The notes under the pieces: model-generated | What the model was told of the DNA's origin: nothing | The model's input: the letters and a program-made list of their open reading frames with translations, nothing else | Database searches by the model: none | NCBI GenBank assembly: GCA_017448105.1 | Contig: JAFSMC010000001.1 | Coordinates: forward strand, 62,001 to 126,000 | From: a bacterium | GTDB lineage: Bacteria; Bacillota_I; Bacilli_A; Mycoplasmatales; Mycoplasmoidaceae | Reading direction: 5' to 3' | DNA length: 64,000 nucleotides | Program-made: the position numbers and the translations under genes | Part shown: piece after piece, positions 55,353 to 64,000 of the stretch | Layout: each line of letters opens with the position of its first letter | How positions within the stretch are numbered: position 1 is the first letter of the stretch

Positions 55353-55403
55353 ATTATACATAATTTTCATATATATTTAAAAAAATTAAACATGTTTAAT
55401 TTT
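55353..55403 (-). promoter_or_regulatory. rpoBC promoter and upstream 22-bp palindrome
   Basis: On the minus strand a TATAAT (55358-55353) lies about 43 nt before the rpoB GTG. About 24 bp upstream of it is a perfect 22-bp AT-rich palindrome, AAAATTAAACA and its complement (55382-55403). It may be the operator of rpoBC or the terminator of the upstream glycosyltransferase transcript. Confidence 0.5.
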
Positions 55404-55451
55404 ATAGAATTAATCGTATAGGATTTTTTAAAAGAAAAAATGTTACAAAAT

Positions 55452-57301
55452 TTATTCTTTTATTTTATTTTGTTTTTTTCAAAGTTCAGTTTTAGAAACC
55501 ATTTCGTATCTAAAATCATATTTTTCAAAATGATATTCTTTAAAAGATTCATCATACCCAACTTTTGTCTTAATTCATGCACTAAAATATATCACAGTAT
55601 ACAAAAACAATGGTGCATTTATGAACAAGTACAAACATAATACGGCAACACGAATACTTTCAAAATTATTTAACAAGTAAATACTAGTGAAAATATATAA
55701 AATGGTTGTTACTAAAATGATTAAAAATTGTGATCAACAGCTTTTAAAATAAGGTGCTCAATTAAATTTAGCTAAATTTGTAGATTTTTTGTTACAAATT
55801 TAAAAGCAAATGAATTCTTTTTTACCTTTCTCTTTTTAAAAAGCGAATAGATAACAATGTGAAAAATACGATGGTGCCATAGAGCTGTTTCTATAAACAA
55901 TGCGAATAAGAAAAACTGGAATAAAATTTTAATTGGTAACTTATAGTAAATAATGAATGATAAAAAAATCAAAATATAGAAGATCGCACATACAAACCAA
56001 AATAGTATTGTCAAAGAATTTATTTTAATAACTAATGGTTCCAAATTACTATCATTTAAAAGAATTATTCAAATAATACTTTTAAAAATAAAAAGAAAAT
56101 ATTGAACTGGCATGATTACAGTAATGAATAAATACATACTTTTAAAAGCTAATGCAGCATTTTTTTCTGCAAATTTTCCTGGAGCAACATTTCTTTGAAG
56201 AAAAATATCACCTGTGTGTCACTTCAATTTTTGATTTTTTATTCCAATAATTGTTTGAGGAGACAACTTCGCAGAAAAACTATAGCAATCAGTGTAAACT
56301 ATCATATTGTTTTTTGTCCATCAAAAACCCCTTGCTGCATCACAAACAGTACATTCAATTTCTTCTAATGGAATTTGTGCTAATGAGGAAACTTTATACA
56401 TAGCACATCAACCATTTACAAGTGTTGAATTCGTACTATTAAACATACCAGAACCAGTACCAAATGTTTCATTGTATTGTGAAAATTTTGAATATAAATA
56501 GCTTAAAACATTTCTCGCACCATAAAAACTACCATTGGCAATTACACAAGCTATTTTTGCATTATTAATTAATGGTGATTTAAAATAGCAAAGAGCATTG
56601 TAAACAAAATTTGGAGTAACAATACTACTTGAATCATTTTCAAAGATGTAATCATATTGATGCCCATACTTTGAAAGAAAGTAATAAATATTACCAATTT
56701 TAGTGGGATGAGCTTTTTTATGATTAGGATCACGCTGCAATAAGTGAAAATTATGCGATTTACAAAAAGCTTTAATTTCTTGTTGTATTTCTGGTTTAGA
56801 AGAATCATCAATAATTCATATATCAATATTTTGATATGTTTGTTTTGCAGTTTGCAAAATAGTGTTAGGAAGAAAATCGTTGCATACTGGAATAAGCATA
56901 ACGACTTTATCCTTCCATCTTTTTGAATCAACACAAGAATTAATAATTTTAGCTTGTTCATTAAGTAAATGTGGATATCATTTTTTATAAGTCAAATACG
57001 TAATTGATACTCTAAATATGAGATAAAGAGAAATTGCAATACATAACAATTCAAAAATAAGCAACAAAATAAAAATAACAATAGCAGTTTTTTTACCAAT
57101 AGTTATTCCATTACTAACTAAATTTTCAATGATAATTTGCAAATTTGAACTATGGCTATTTTTATAATTAAAAATATCTGGATGCAAAAAAATAAATAAG
57201 AAAACACTAATGCTTATAAAAACTGCAAGGATTAGAGCTATAAAGTTGTATTTGTTTAATCTATTAGTTTTTTTATTTAAAAAAAATTTTTCATTATTCA
57301 T
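55452..57301 (-). CDS. Membrane glycosyltransferase (GT2), interrupted by a -1 frameshift
   Basis: A multi-pass processive-type family 2 glycosyltransferase. It has two N-terminal helices, then a cytosolic GT-A domain with VVMLIPVCND, IDIWIIDDSS and IFENDSSS, a QKLKWHTGD motif resembling Q-x-x-R-W, and C-terminal helices. The frame from ATG 57301 stops at TAG 55774-55772 after about 510 residues. The -1 frame continues without a stop for about 105 residues with two more typical membrane helices and a basic tail to TAA 55452. The full product would be about 616 aa. It likely makes a membrane glycolipid or capsule polymer. The break may be recoding, mutation or phase variation. Confidence 0.75.
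55764..55790 (-). other. Slippery heptamer A AAA AAT with downstream palindrome
   Basis: Within the glycosyltransferase gene the minus strand reads A AAA AAT (55790-55784) in the zero frame, a canonical -1 slip site. Four bases later comes a perfect 16-bp palindrome AAATTTAG/CTAAATTT (55779-55764), which contains the zero-frame TAG. Slipping -1 gives TKKSTNLAKFNW and joins the two halves of the enzyme. Confidence 0.6.
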
Positions 57302-57507
57302 TATAAGGTTTGTTAAGTTTATTTTTTTAAGTTAAATTATATGATTAATTTTCATTGCAGCCAGTCAGTCGTTCCAAATATCCCATTGGTTGCAAAAAAA
57401 ATAAAAAATTTTTAATCATTTTAATTAAAACACCTGCCGAAAATAAATAATTGTTTATTCACAAAGCAATGTAAAATATAAACATATCGACTTGGAGATA
57501 AAAATTA
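57302..57507. other. Divergent spacer with a GC-richer hairpin patch
   Basis: Between the glycosyltransferase and prs. The part 57356-57394 is notably richer in GC than its surroundings and can form a 7-bp stem (TGCAGCC/GGTTGCA, one G-U) with a 25-nt loop, followed on the plus strand by eight A. No coding potential was found. The prs Shine-Dalgarno TTGGAG is at its right end. The rest is AT-rich promoter sequence. Confidence 0.4.
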
Positions 57508-58482
57508 ATGTTCACAGATAAAAATATTCTTGTTGGTTTAAGTGGAAGTCAAGAACTAACGAAATTAATTGCGAAGCACTTAAAAACAACCCCAGCAAAA
57601 ACTTTAATCAAACATTTTGCTGATGGTGAAACAATGGTAAAACCAGAAGTGCCAGTAAGAAATAAAAATGTCTTTATTGTTCAAGCAACTTCTAAACCGG
57701 TTAATGAAAACATTATGGAATTATTAATTGCTATTGATGCATTTAGGAGAGCATCAGCAAAAGCAATTAATGTTATCATTCCGTACTATGGTTATGCTAG
57801 ACAAGACAGAAAAACTTTAGGTCGCGAACCCATTACATCAAAATTGGTGGCTGATTTGATTGTTAAAGCTGGAGCAACAAGAGTTTGTATTGTTGATGTC
57901 CATGCTGAACAAATTCAAGGTTTTTTTGAAATTCCTGTTGATACCATATCAGCTTCTTATATGCTTATGGGTTCAATTCTGAAAGGAAAATCCAAAAAAA
58001 ATACTGTAGTTGTTTCACCAGACTATGGTGGTGTTAAAAGAGCAAGAAGAATTAGCGTCGAATACAACCTACCAATGGCTATTCTAGACAAAAGAAGACC
58101 AAAACCTAATGTAGCAGAAATAACTAATGTATTAGGTGATGTTAAAAATAAGGATTGTATTATTCTTGATGACATTATTGATACTGGTGGAACAATCCTT
58201 GCTGCTTGTAATATTTTAAAGAAAAAAGGAGCAAGAAATGTTATTGTTGGTGCTAGTCATGGGGTTTTTTCTAATGCTGCATCCAATAAATTTCAACAAG
58301 CAATTAAAAAGAAAATTATTGAACATATCTACATTTCTAACACTATCGATAATGTCTACAACTTAAAGATAAAAAAATTAGAAATAGTGGATATTTCTAA
58401 ATTCTTAGCAGAAATTATCCAAGTTTATACTTTATCTTCTTGTGGCTCCATTTCAAAAATTTATTCAAAAACTAAACACTAA
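57508..58482 (+). CDS. prs: Ribose-phosphate pyrophosphokinase
   Basis: Makes PRPP from ribose 5-phosphate and ATP, the substrate of Upp and other salvage transferases. The 324-aa protein has FADGETMVKPEVPVR near the start, YGYARQDRK, the PRPP-synthetase signature beginning VVDVHAEQIQGFF-like (IVDVHAEQIQGFF), SPDYGGVKRAR and the PRPP loop DDIIDTGGT. GGAG lies 8 nt before ATG 57508. Length and motifs are normal, with a slightly extended C-terminus. Confidence 0.97.
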   Translation: MFTDKNILVGLSGSQELTKLIAKHLKTTPAKTLIKHFADGETMVKPEVPVRNKNVFIVQATSKPVNENIMELLIAIDAFRRASAKAINVIIPYYGYARQDRKTLGREPITSKLVADLIVKAGATRVCIVDVHAEQIQGFFEIPVDTISASYMLMGSILKGKSKKNTVVVSPDYGGVKRARRISVEYNLPMAILDKRRPKPNVAEITNVLGDVKNKDCIILDDIIDTGGTILAACNILKKKGARNVIVGASHGVFSNAASNKFQQAIKKKIIEHIYISNTIDNVYNLKIKKLEIVDISKFLAEIIQVYTLSSCGSISKIYSKTKH

Positions 58483-58522
58483 TCATATATCATTGTAGTT
58501 AATAAATTAAGAGGTGAATAAA

Positions 58523-58897
58523 ATGAGAAAAATTATTGCTAAAAACGGTCCTCAAGCTCTTGGGCCATATGTTCATGCTATTGAGGCAAATGGAGTTTTA
58601 TATGTTTCAGGTTGCGTACCAATTAATCCAAGTGTAGGTAAAGTAGATGCTACAGACATTAAAGGACAAACTAAACAAGCCTTAGCTAATATTGAAACAA
58701 TATTAAAAGAAGCTGGTTATGTTAAAGAACATATTGTTAAATGTAATGTTTTTTTAACTAACTTAAATGACTTTGCTGATTTTAATACCGTTTATGCTGA
58801 CTTCTTTGCTGGTCACAAACCTGCAAGAGTTTGTGTAGAAGTTTCTAAAATTGCTGGTGGTAGTTTAGTAGAAATTGATGCAACAGCAGTAAAATAA
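58523..58897 (+). CDS. ridA: 2-iminobutanoate/2-iminopropanoate deaminase RidA
   Basis: Hydrolyses reactive enamine/imine intermediates (2-aminoacrylate and its imine) released by serine, threonine and cysteine lyases. The 124-aa protein has the N-terminal GPYVHAI, YVSGCVPINP, the helix QTKQALANIETIL and the catalytic segment KPARVCVEVSKIAGGSLVEIDATA with the conserved Arg. The ATG at 58523 has GAGGTG 7 nt upstream; a GTG at 58514 is unlikely. The three Fe-S lyases in the window provide an obvious source of its substrate (inference). Confidence 0.95.
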   Translation: MRKIIAKNGPQALGPYVHAIEANGVLYVSGCVPINPSVGKVDATDIKGQTKQALANIETILKEAGYVKEHIVKCNVFLTNLNDFADFNTVYADFFAGHKPARVCVEVSKIAGGSLVEIDATAVK

Positions 58898-58921
58898 AAT
58901 ATTTTTGTGTAAATATTTTAA

Positions 58922-58975
58922 TATAATGATTTCCATAATACACATTGGTGCTTAGCTGTGCCAATGTGTATTTTT
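58922..58975 (+). promoter_or_regulatory. nusA promoter with leader attenuator hairpin
   Basis: TATAAT (58922-58927) would start transcription at about 58934. Immediately downstream, ATACACATTGG (58938-58948) and CCAATGTGTAT (58961-58971) form an 11-bp stem followed by TTTT, an intrinsic-terminator shape 25 nt before the nusA ATG. It could end ridA transcripts. It could also attenuate nusA, as known for the NusA-dependent leader terminator of Bacillus nusA. Confidence 0.65.
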
Positions 58976-58999
58976 ATAGATAAACAAAATGAGGTATTT

Positions 59000-60397
59000 A
59001 TGGCTAGTAATCAAATTAAGCTAATTGTTGAAGAAATTGCCAATACAAAGCAAATTCCTGTTCCAACAGTAGTTAAAGCTTTTGAAGACGCAATGCAAAA
59101 GGCATATTCTAAAGAATTCCCTGAAGAAGTTTGTGAGGTTACTATTGATCTTGACTCTGGTAAGATCAATTTACATAAGATCTTTGATGTTGTAGAAAAT
59201 AACAAACAAGATCTTAATGAATATTTTGAAATTACTTTAGACGAAGCCAAGAAAAAAGATCCAAGTTTAAAAGTTGGTGATAAGTGAAAAGAAAAATTTG
59301 ATATTCAGAGTCTTGAAAGAAGAGTAGTTTTACATATGTTACAAGTCTTTAAACATGGTGTAGTTATTGAATCAAATAAAAACACTTATCATGAATGGAT
59401 TAGTAAAAAAGGTTCAGTTATTTATGCTGAAGTAGAAAAATATGATGCTAAAGCTAAAGTGGCTACAATCAACTTAGGTAAAACTTTTGGTTTTATGCCA
59501 AAAGTAGAATCTAACCCGGAAGATAAATTTCTTATTCCAGGCAAAAAATATAAATTTGTCATTAAAGATGTTTTACAACAAAGTAAAGGATGGCCCATTG
59601 TTTTATCTAGAGCTGATGGAGGGATTATTAAAGACCTTCTAAGTGCCAACATCCCAGAAATTGAAAACAAACAAATTGATATTGTTCAAATTGCTAGAGT
59701 TGCTGGATTTAAATCTAAAGTAGTAGTTAAATCTAATGTTAAAAGCCTTGATCCTGTTGGTGCTTGTATTGGTACTAAAGCCGATAGAATCAAAGCCATC
59801 TTAGAAGAAATGGGCAATGAAAAGATTGAATTTGTTGAATATGATGAAAATATTGGTCAATTTATTGCCAATTGTGCTAATCCAGCTGTTTTATATGGAT
59901 ATACCATTATTCCTGCCAAAACTGAAAAAGATGAACAAACTGGAGTAGAAAAAGAAATAGAAAGAAAAAAGATTATCTTAGTTATTGACCAATATAAATT
60001 AGCTTTATTAATTGGTCTAAAAGGTAATAATGTTAAATTACTTTCACAATTACTTAATGCTGATGTAGATGTTATTTCTATTGAAGATGCTGAAGAATAT
60101 AACTTAACTATCACCAAAGCACCAATGCCTAAACATTCTGTTTCCACAAATGGCAACAAAACAGCTAAAGCACCAAGTAAATTTTCTAGCGCTTACAATA
60201 AATACCATGGTGATTCAACTATGGACATTATTAATCAAATGAAAGACTTTGGCGATAATGAAGAACCAGTTATAGAAAATGCAAAGCAAGAAGAAAGTGA
60301 TGATAAACCAATTCTTGATGTAGATACTAAAAATTTAGATTCTTTCTTAGAAGATATTGAAAAGCAAACAAGCGATGCCCGCAAAAAAAATAATTAA
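59000..60397 (+). CDS. nusA: Transcription termination/antitermination factor NusA
   Basis: RNA polymerase-binding factor of 465 aa that promotes pausing and intrinsic termination. Parts in order are the N-terminal polymerase-binding domain (residues 1-130), S1, then KH1 with VDPVGACIG-like LDPVGACIGTKADRI and KH2 with LLIGLKGNNVKLLSQL. An acidic low-complexity tail follows. ATG 59000 follows GAGGT. It begins the nusA-ylxR-infB-rbfA operon without rimP, which usually precedes nusA in Firmicutes. A TGA Trp codon lies at 59285-59287. Confidence 0.96.
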
Positions 60398-60635
60398 TCA
60401 ACGTACTTGTCTAGTTACTAGACAAAAACTAAATAAAAATCAATTAATTAGATTGGTTAAAATTAACGATTGTTTAATAATTGACAAAGAACAAAACAAA
60501 CAAGGAAGAGGATATTACATAAGCAAACAACCAAACATACTAGAAATTCCTAACTTAGCAAAAATCCTTAGCAATAGAACCAAAACCAAAAATAATGACA
60601 AAATCATTGAACAATTAAAAGAAATTATTAAGTAA
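60375..60635 (+). CDS. ylxR: YlxR family RNA-binding protein (RnpM)
   Basis: An 86-aa small basic protein of the YlxR/DUF448 family. In Bacillus it has recently been linked to RNase P RNA and termination. The signature [19 protein letters not shown] near the N-terminus and GRGYYI (family GRGAY) are present. The ATG at 60375 overlaps the nusA end by 23 nt. It is in its standard place between nusA and infB; the L7Ae-like gene often found here (ylxQ) is missing. Confidence 0.93.
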   Translation: MPAKKIINQRTCLVTRQKLNKNQLIRLVKINDCLIIDKEQNKQGRGYYISKQPNILEIPNLAKILSNRTKTKNNDKIIEQLKEIIK

Positions 60636-60648
60636 AGGAGGCAAAATT

Positions 60649-62490
60649 ATGGCAAAGCAAAAATTTCATGATACCAGACGATCAATTGATATTAAAAAAG
60701 AAATTAAACAAATAAAAATAGGAATCCAGAACAATGTATTTGTTTTTACTGGTCCTTTATCAATTAATGACTTTGCTAAACAATTAAATAAACCTTCTGC
60801 CGAAATTATTAAGTATTTCTTTATGAAAGGAAAAATGTATTCCTTAAACCACCTTTTAACAGAAGAAGAAATGGGTGAAGTGTGCTTAGAATACAATTAT
60901 GACTTTGAAAAGAAAATTCAACTTGATGAAACTAACGTTCTTGAACATTTAAATGTTCAAGATAGTGCAAGTGATCAAGTGAAACGCCCGCCAATTGTTA
61001 CTATTATGGGGCATGTTGACCATGGCAAAACTACTTTATTAGATACAATTAGAAAATCCCACATTGTTGCTTCAGAGTTTGGGGGGATTACTCAACATAT
61101 TGGAGCTTATCAAATAAATAGAAGCAATAATCCTATAACCTTTATTGATACTCCTGGTCATGAAGCTTTTACAAAACTTCGTGCTAGAGGAGCAAGTATT
61201 ACTGACATTGTTGTTTTAGTAGTAGCTGCTAACGATGGAATTAAACCTCAAACTGAAGAGGCTATTGACCATGCTAAAGCAGCTAAAGTACCAATCATCG
61301 TTTTCATTAATAAAACTGACTTACCTGACATTAATATTGATAAAATAATGAATCAACTTTCTGAAAAAGGATTAGTTAATGAAGAGTGAGGTGGCGATAC
61401 CATCTTTGTTCAAGGCTCTGCCTTAAAAAACCAAGGAATTGATAAATTATTGGATGCTATTATTGCTGTATCTGATATGCTTGAATTAAAAGCTAATCCA
61501 AATCGTGATGGTTATGGTGTAGTGCTTGAAGCTAATATGAACAAAGGGTTAGGGCCAATTGCCACCTTAATTGTACAAAACGGAACTATTGTTAAGGGTG
61601 ATTTTATTGTTGCAGGTGAAGCTTATGGTCGAGCAAGAGTAATTTTTGATGACTGTGGCAAAGAACTAATAAAAGCTACTCCAAGCCAACCAATTAAAAT
61701 AATTGGTTTGAGTGAACCACCACAAGCTGGAAACAAATGATTAGTAATGAAAGATGAAGAGCTAGCTAAGAATATCGCTAAAAAAATTAAAGATAAACAA
61801 ATCAATTTTCTACGTACTCAAGCTATTACTAAACAAATAAATAGCTCTGATAAAGATAAAAACTTAAATGTGATTATTAAATGTGATGTGCAAGGATCAT
61901 TAGAAGCCATTAAAGCTATGTTAGAAAACATTACTGTTAAAGGGGCAAAAGTTAATCTTATCCGTAGTGCTTTGGGAGCTATTACTGAAAGTGACGTCCA
62001 ACTTGCCAAAGCTTCTAAAGCAATCATTATTGGTTTTAATGTGAAACCAATTAAGAATATTAAAGATTTAGCTCAAGAGCAAGCTATACAAATTTATTTC
62101 TATAACATTATTTACAAGTTGAAAGAAGCTATCGAAGATATGCTATATGGAACTTTAGAACCAATTGTTGTCGAAGAAGATATTGGCGAAGCAGAAGTAA
62201 AACAAATATGAAAACATTCAACAATTGGTACGATATGTGGTGTTAGCATTACTTCAGGAAAAATTTTACGTAATGCTAAAGCAAGAATCATTAGAAATGG
62301 TAGTGTTATTTATGCCAATACTATTGCTAGTATGCAACATGGCAAAGAAATAGTCAATGAAATGTCTGCTGGTAAAGAATGTGGCATTGTTATTAATAAT
62401 TTTAATGATATTAAAATCGGTGATATTATCCAAATATTTAAAGAGACCAATAAACAAGCAAAGGATGTTTTAGATGCAACAAAACAATAA
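60649..62490 (+). CDS. infB: Translation initiation factor IF-2
   Basis: GTPase that places initiator tRNA on the 30S subunit. The 613-aa protein has a very short N-terminal region followed by the G domain: G1 [10 protein letters not shown]3 DTPGHEAF and G4 NKTD. Domains II-IV follow, with [17 protein letters not shown] typical of the C-terminal part. TGA Trp codons at 61387-61389, 61738-61740 and 62209-62211 split the frame. AAAGGAGG 7 nt before the ATG is a very strong ribosome site. The end overlaps rbfA by 17 nt. Confidence 0.97.
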
Positions 62491-62833
62491 AAAGAATTAC
62501 CGCCACGACCATATTCAAAAACAAATTATGGTTATTCTTAACGAAACATTACATGATGAAATTTATGATAATATAGTTAAACTAGCCACTTTTACTGAAA
62601 CTCGTTTAACAAGTGACTATAGCACTTGTACTGTTTTTGTCGATACTTATGACCGAAAAAAAATTGATAGTGTTATTAAAGCAGTTGAAAAAGCTAAAGG
62701 TGTTTTTAAAACTCAACTAGCAAAAAAAATGACCATTAGAAAAATCCCGAATCTAAATTTTGTTAAAGATTGTTCTATTGACCGAGTCTTAAAAATTGAA
62801 AAAATTATTCAAGAAATAAATAAAAAAAAATAA
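62474..62833 (+). CDS. rbfA: Ribosome-binding factor A
   Basis: A 119-aa KH-fold 30S maturation factor. It contains HIQKQIMVILNETLHDEI near the N-terminus and an IRKIPNLNFVKDCSIDRVLKIEKI C-terminal pattern, matching the family's P-x-L-x-F-x-x-D motif. The start lies within infB, so it is coupled. It is the last gene of the nusA operon, followed at once by a terminator. Confidence 0.93.
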   Translation: MQQNNKKNYRHDHIQKQIMVILNETLHDEIYDNIVKLATFTETRLTSDYSTCTVFVDTYDRKKIDSVIKAVEKAKGVFKTQLAKKMTIRKIPNLNFVKDCSIDRVLKIEKIIQEINKKK

Positions 62834-62862
62834 AAGGATATTGAACCCTTTTATTTTTTTTA
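62829..62862 (+). terminator. Terminator of the nusA-rbfA operon
   Basis: AATAAAAGG (62829-62837) pairs with CCTTTTATT (62847-62855) over a 9-nt loop and is followed by TTTTTT. It begins within the rbfA stop codon and precedes the convergent two-TM gene. Confidence 0.82.
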
Positions 62863-62876
62863 TTGCACACAATAAA

Positions 62877-63338
62877 TTATTTTTTCTTCAATTGTGATGT
62901 ATAAAGTCTTTTTCCAACAATACGTTTCAGCTTGCCTCTAGTAGCAAATTTACCAGATTCTCCAGGAATTGGTTGTGTCATTAAATCAATAGTTTCTTTG
63001 AAACCTCATTTTAATGAACGCATTGACAAGAATACAATGAAAGAAGTAATTAACATTCCAACAATAACACATGCAGAAATTGTCATCCCTACACCATAAG
63101 GAGTTAGACCAACAATATTTTCTTGACTTTCATCTCATAAAATTCATTCACCATCATATAAAACATTAGCTGCAAAATCTCTGATGCCAAAGAATGATGA
63201 AAATTGCATAAGCATAAGTACAACAACAAATGCAATTGTTATGATTATTGACAAAAGAACAAAAAATCTTTTACCAGCATCTGTACTTTGCAACTTATCA
63301 ATTCTTTTTTGACGTTCTTCTTTTGAAATAAATGGCAT
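62877..63338 (-). CDS. Two-transmembrane-segment protein of unknown function
   Basis: A 153-aa protein. A charged N-terminus (MPFISKEERQKRIDKLQ) precedes TM1 at about residues 24-46. An extracellular loop contains FFGIRDFAANVLYDGEW, then TM2 lies at about residues 82-106. A basic C-terminal tail (KRIVGKRLYTSQLKKK) follows. ATG 63338 with AAAGG 8 nt upstream is preferred to an upstream TTG. I do not recognise the family. It is convergent with rbfA. TGA Trp codons include 63144-63146. Confidence 0.72.
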
Positions 63339-63540
63339 TATTTTTTTACCTTTCCCTTGTTTACGTCTAATAAACAAATGATTATTTTTAATATATTATA
63401 TACAGTATCCACAGTGCGTAAAAATATTTTTTACAATATCGCTTTTTATGTAGCAAAAATATTGTAATGTTGCAAAACAACACAAAACGATGACTTTGAT
63501 TATGATTGTATTTTTACACAGCTAGTTTGAAAACAAAAAA

Positions 63541-64000
63541 TTATTCTAATATTTTTTTCAATCAATTAAAAAAATGCTGATCAACTTTATAAGCACTATT
63601 GAATGAATACTCAATAAAATTCACAATTTGATCGAATAATTCAGTTGATGAATATCTGATTTCATCAAAATGATTAAAATAATAAGAATAAATTTTATTA
63701 ACAATTTGATTGGCAATATTTTCTTTAGTAGTTTCTTTAAAAAACATTGCTTGTAAATCTTGACTTACTTTACGCATTAAATCATTATCAACAAGTTGAA
63801 ATTGACTTTGAGGATTAATTTTGGTAGTTTTACTAAAATTACTATTTAAAAAAACAAAATCATAGTCAAGATCATAGCTTTTAAAAATGTTTAAAAAATT
63901 AATTTTTAGGTCATTACTAATATTCTCATCTAGAAAAACTGTTTGTAATTTCAAAAAATCATTTTGGTTAAATGATTTGGCATATTTTTGCAATAAGGTA
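63541..64000 (-). CDS. Unknown protein, C-terminal part only
   Basis: An open frame entering from beyond the window and ending at TAA 63541-63543; at least 152 residues are visible. It is rich in Asn, Phe, Lys and Asp and predicted helical, with no membrane segment or recognised motif. One TGA Trp codon precedes the C-terminal LKKILE. The first visible codons are not a reliable start. It could be a helical domain of a larger DNA- or RNA-related protein, but I cannot assign it. Confidence 0.6.

Noticed and set aside
58958-58999. Upstream GTG extension of NusA (MPMCIF...)
   Set aside because: It would run through the attenuator hairpin; ATG 59000 has GAGGT in front and matches the normal NusA N-terminus.

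Overview
The window is a dense, AT-rich stretch of a mollicute (mycoplasma-type) chromosome. The clearest sign is the genetic code. Nearly every conserved long protein (prfA, leuS, fusA, rpoB, rpoC, alaS, clpB, lon, infB and others) is interrupted by in-frame TGA codons exactly where tryptophan is expected, so TGA was read as Trp throughout and the broken frames were joined. Gene pairs and order (mraZ-rsmH-FtsA-like; nucleoside ABC genes; rny, orphan EIIB, trpS, Cof phosphatase; CIRCE-controlled dnaJ/lon/clpB) resemble the pneumoniae/Ureaplasma/Malacoplasma side of the Mollicutes. The species is not identifiable from the sequence alone. I saw no rRNA, tRNA, CRISPR array, insertion sequence or prophage.

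Layout. 1-3.3 kb (+): end of prfA, prmC, and an EzrA-like membrane coiled-coil protein. 3.3-6.4 kb (-): mraZ-rsmH-degenerate FtsA, followed by a nitroreductase where ftsZ might be expected. 6.5-11.8 kb (-): leuS, DEAD-box helicase, pepA and a tiny membrane ORF, ending in a strong terminator. 11.8-16.8 kb: NifU-like protein (+), then (-) ackA, a double-glycine-type small peptide, the major sigma factor with a lysine tail, trmK and a Nif3-family gene. 16.9-19.9 kb (+): rpsL-rpsG-fusA. 20-22.5 kb (-): two tandem iron-sulfur L-serine dehydratase paralogs. 22.8-30.6 kb (-): sua5, substrate-binding protein, ATPase and two permeases of a nucleoside ABC importer, then upp. 30.8-37.2 kb: rny (+), orphan EIIB (-), trpS and Cof (+), alaS (-). 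37.3-44.5 kb: stress block dnaJ-grpE, pgsA, lon, clpB with three CIRCE operators. 44.7-46 kb (+): a cysteine desulfidase/serine dehydratase-alpha family enzyme. 46.2-55.3 kb (-): rplM-rpsI and rpoB-rpoC. 55.4-57.3 kb (-): a membrane glycosyltransferase broken by a -1 frameshift at a slippery A6 run. 57.5-62.8 kb (+): prs, ridA, nusA-ylxR-infB-rbfA. 62.9-64 kb (-): a two-TM protein and a truncated unknown.

How it fits together. Most genes are core translation, transcription and proteostasis. The accessory theme is amino-acid catabolism by oxygen-sensitive Fe-S lyases. Three members of the serine dehydratase/cysteine desulfidase superfamily sit in 27 kb, with a NifU-like Fe-S protein, RidA (which clears the 2-aminoacrylate made by such enzymes) and acetate kinase. 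This suggests that serine and/or cysteine is fermented to pyruvate and then acetate with ATP gain, in an anaerobic or microaerobic host niche. That pathway is an inference from gene content. The other outstanding items are the frameshifted glycosyltransferase, the double-glycine peptide with a possible mRNA switch, the MraZ operator, a likely attenuator in front of nusA, and several unassigned perfect dyads at promoters.
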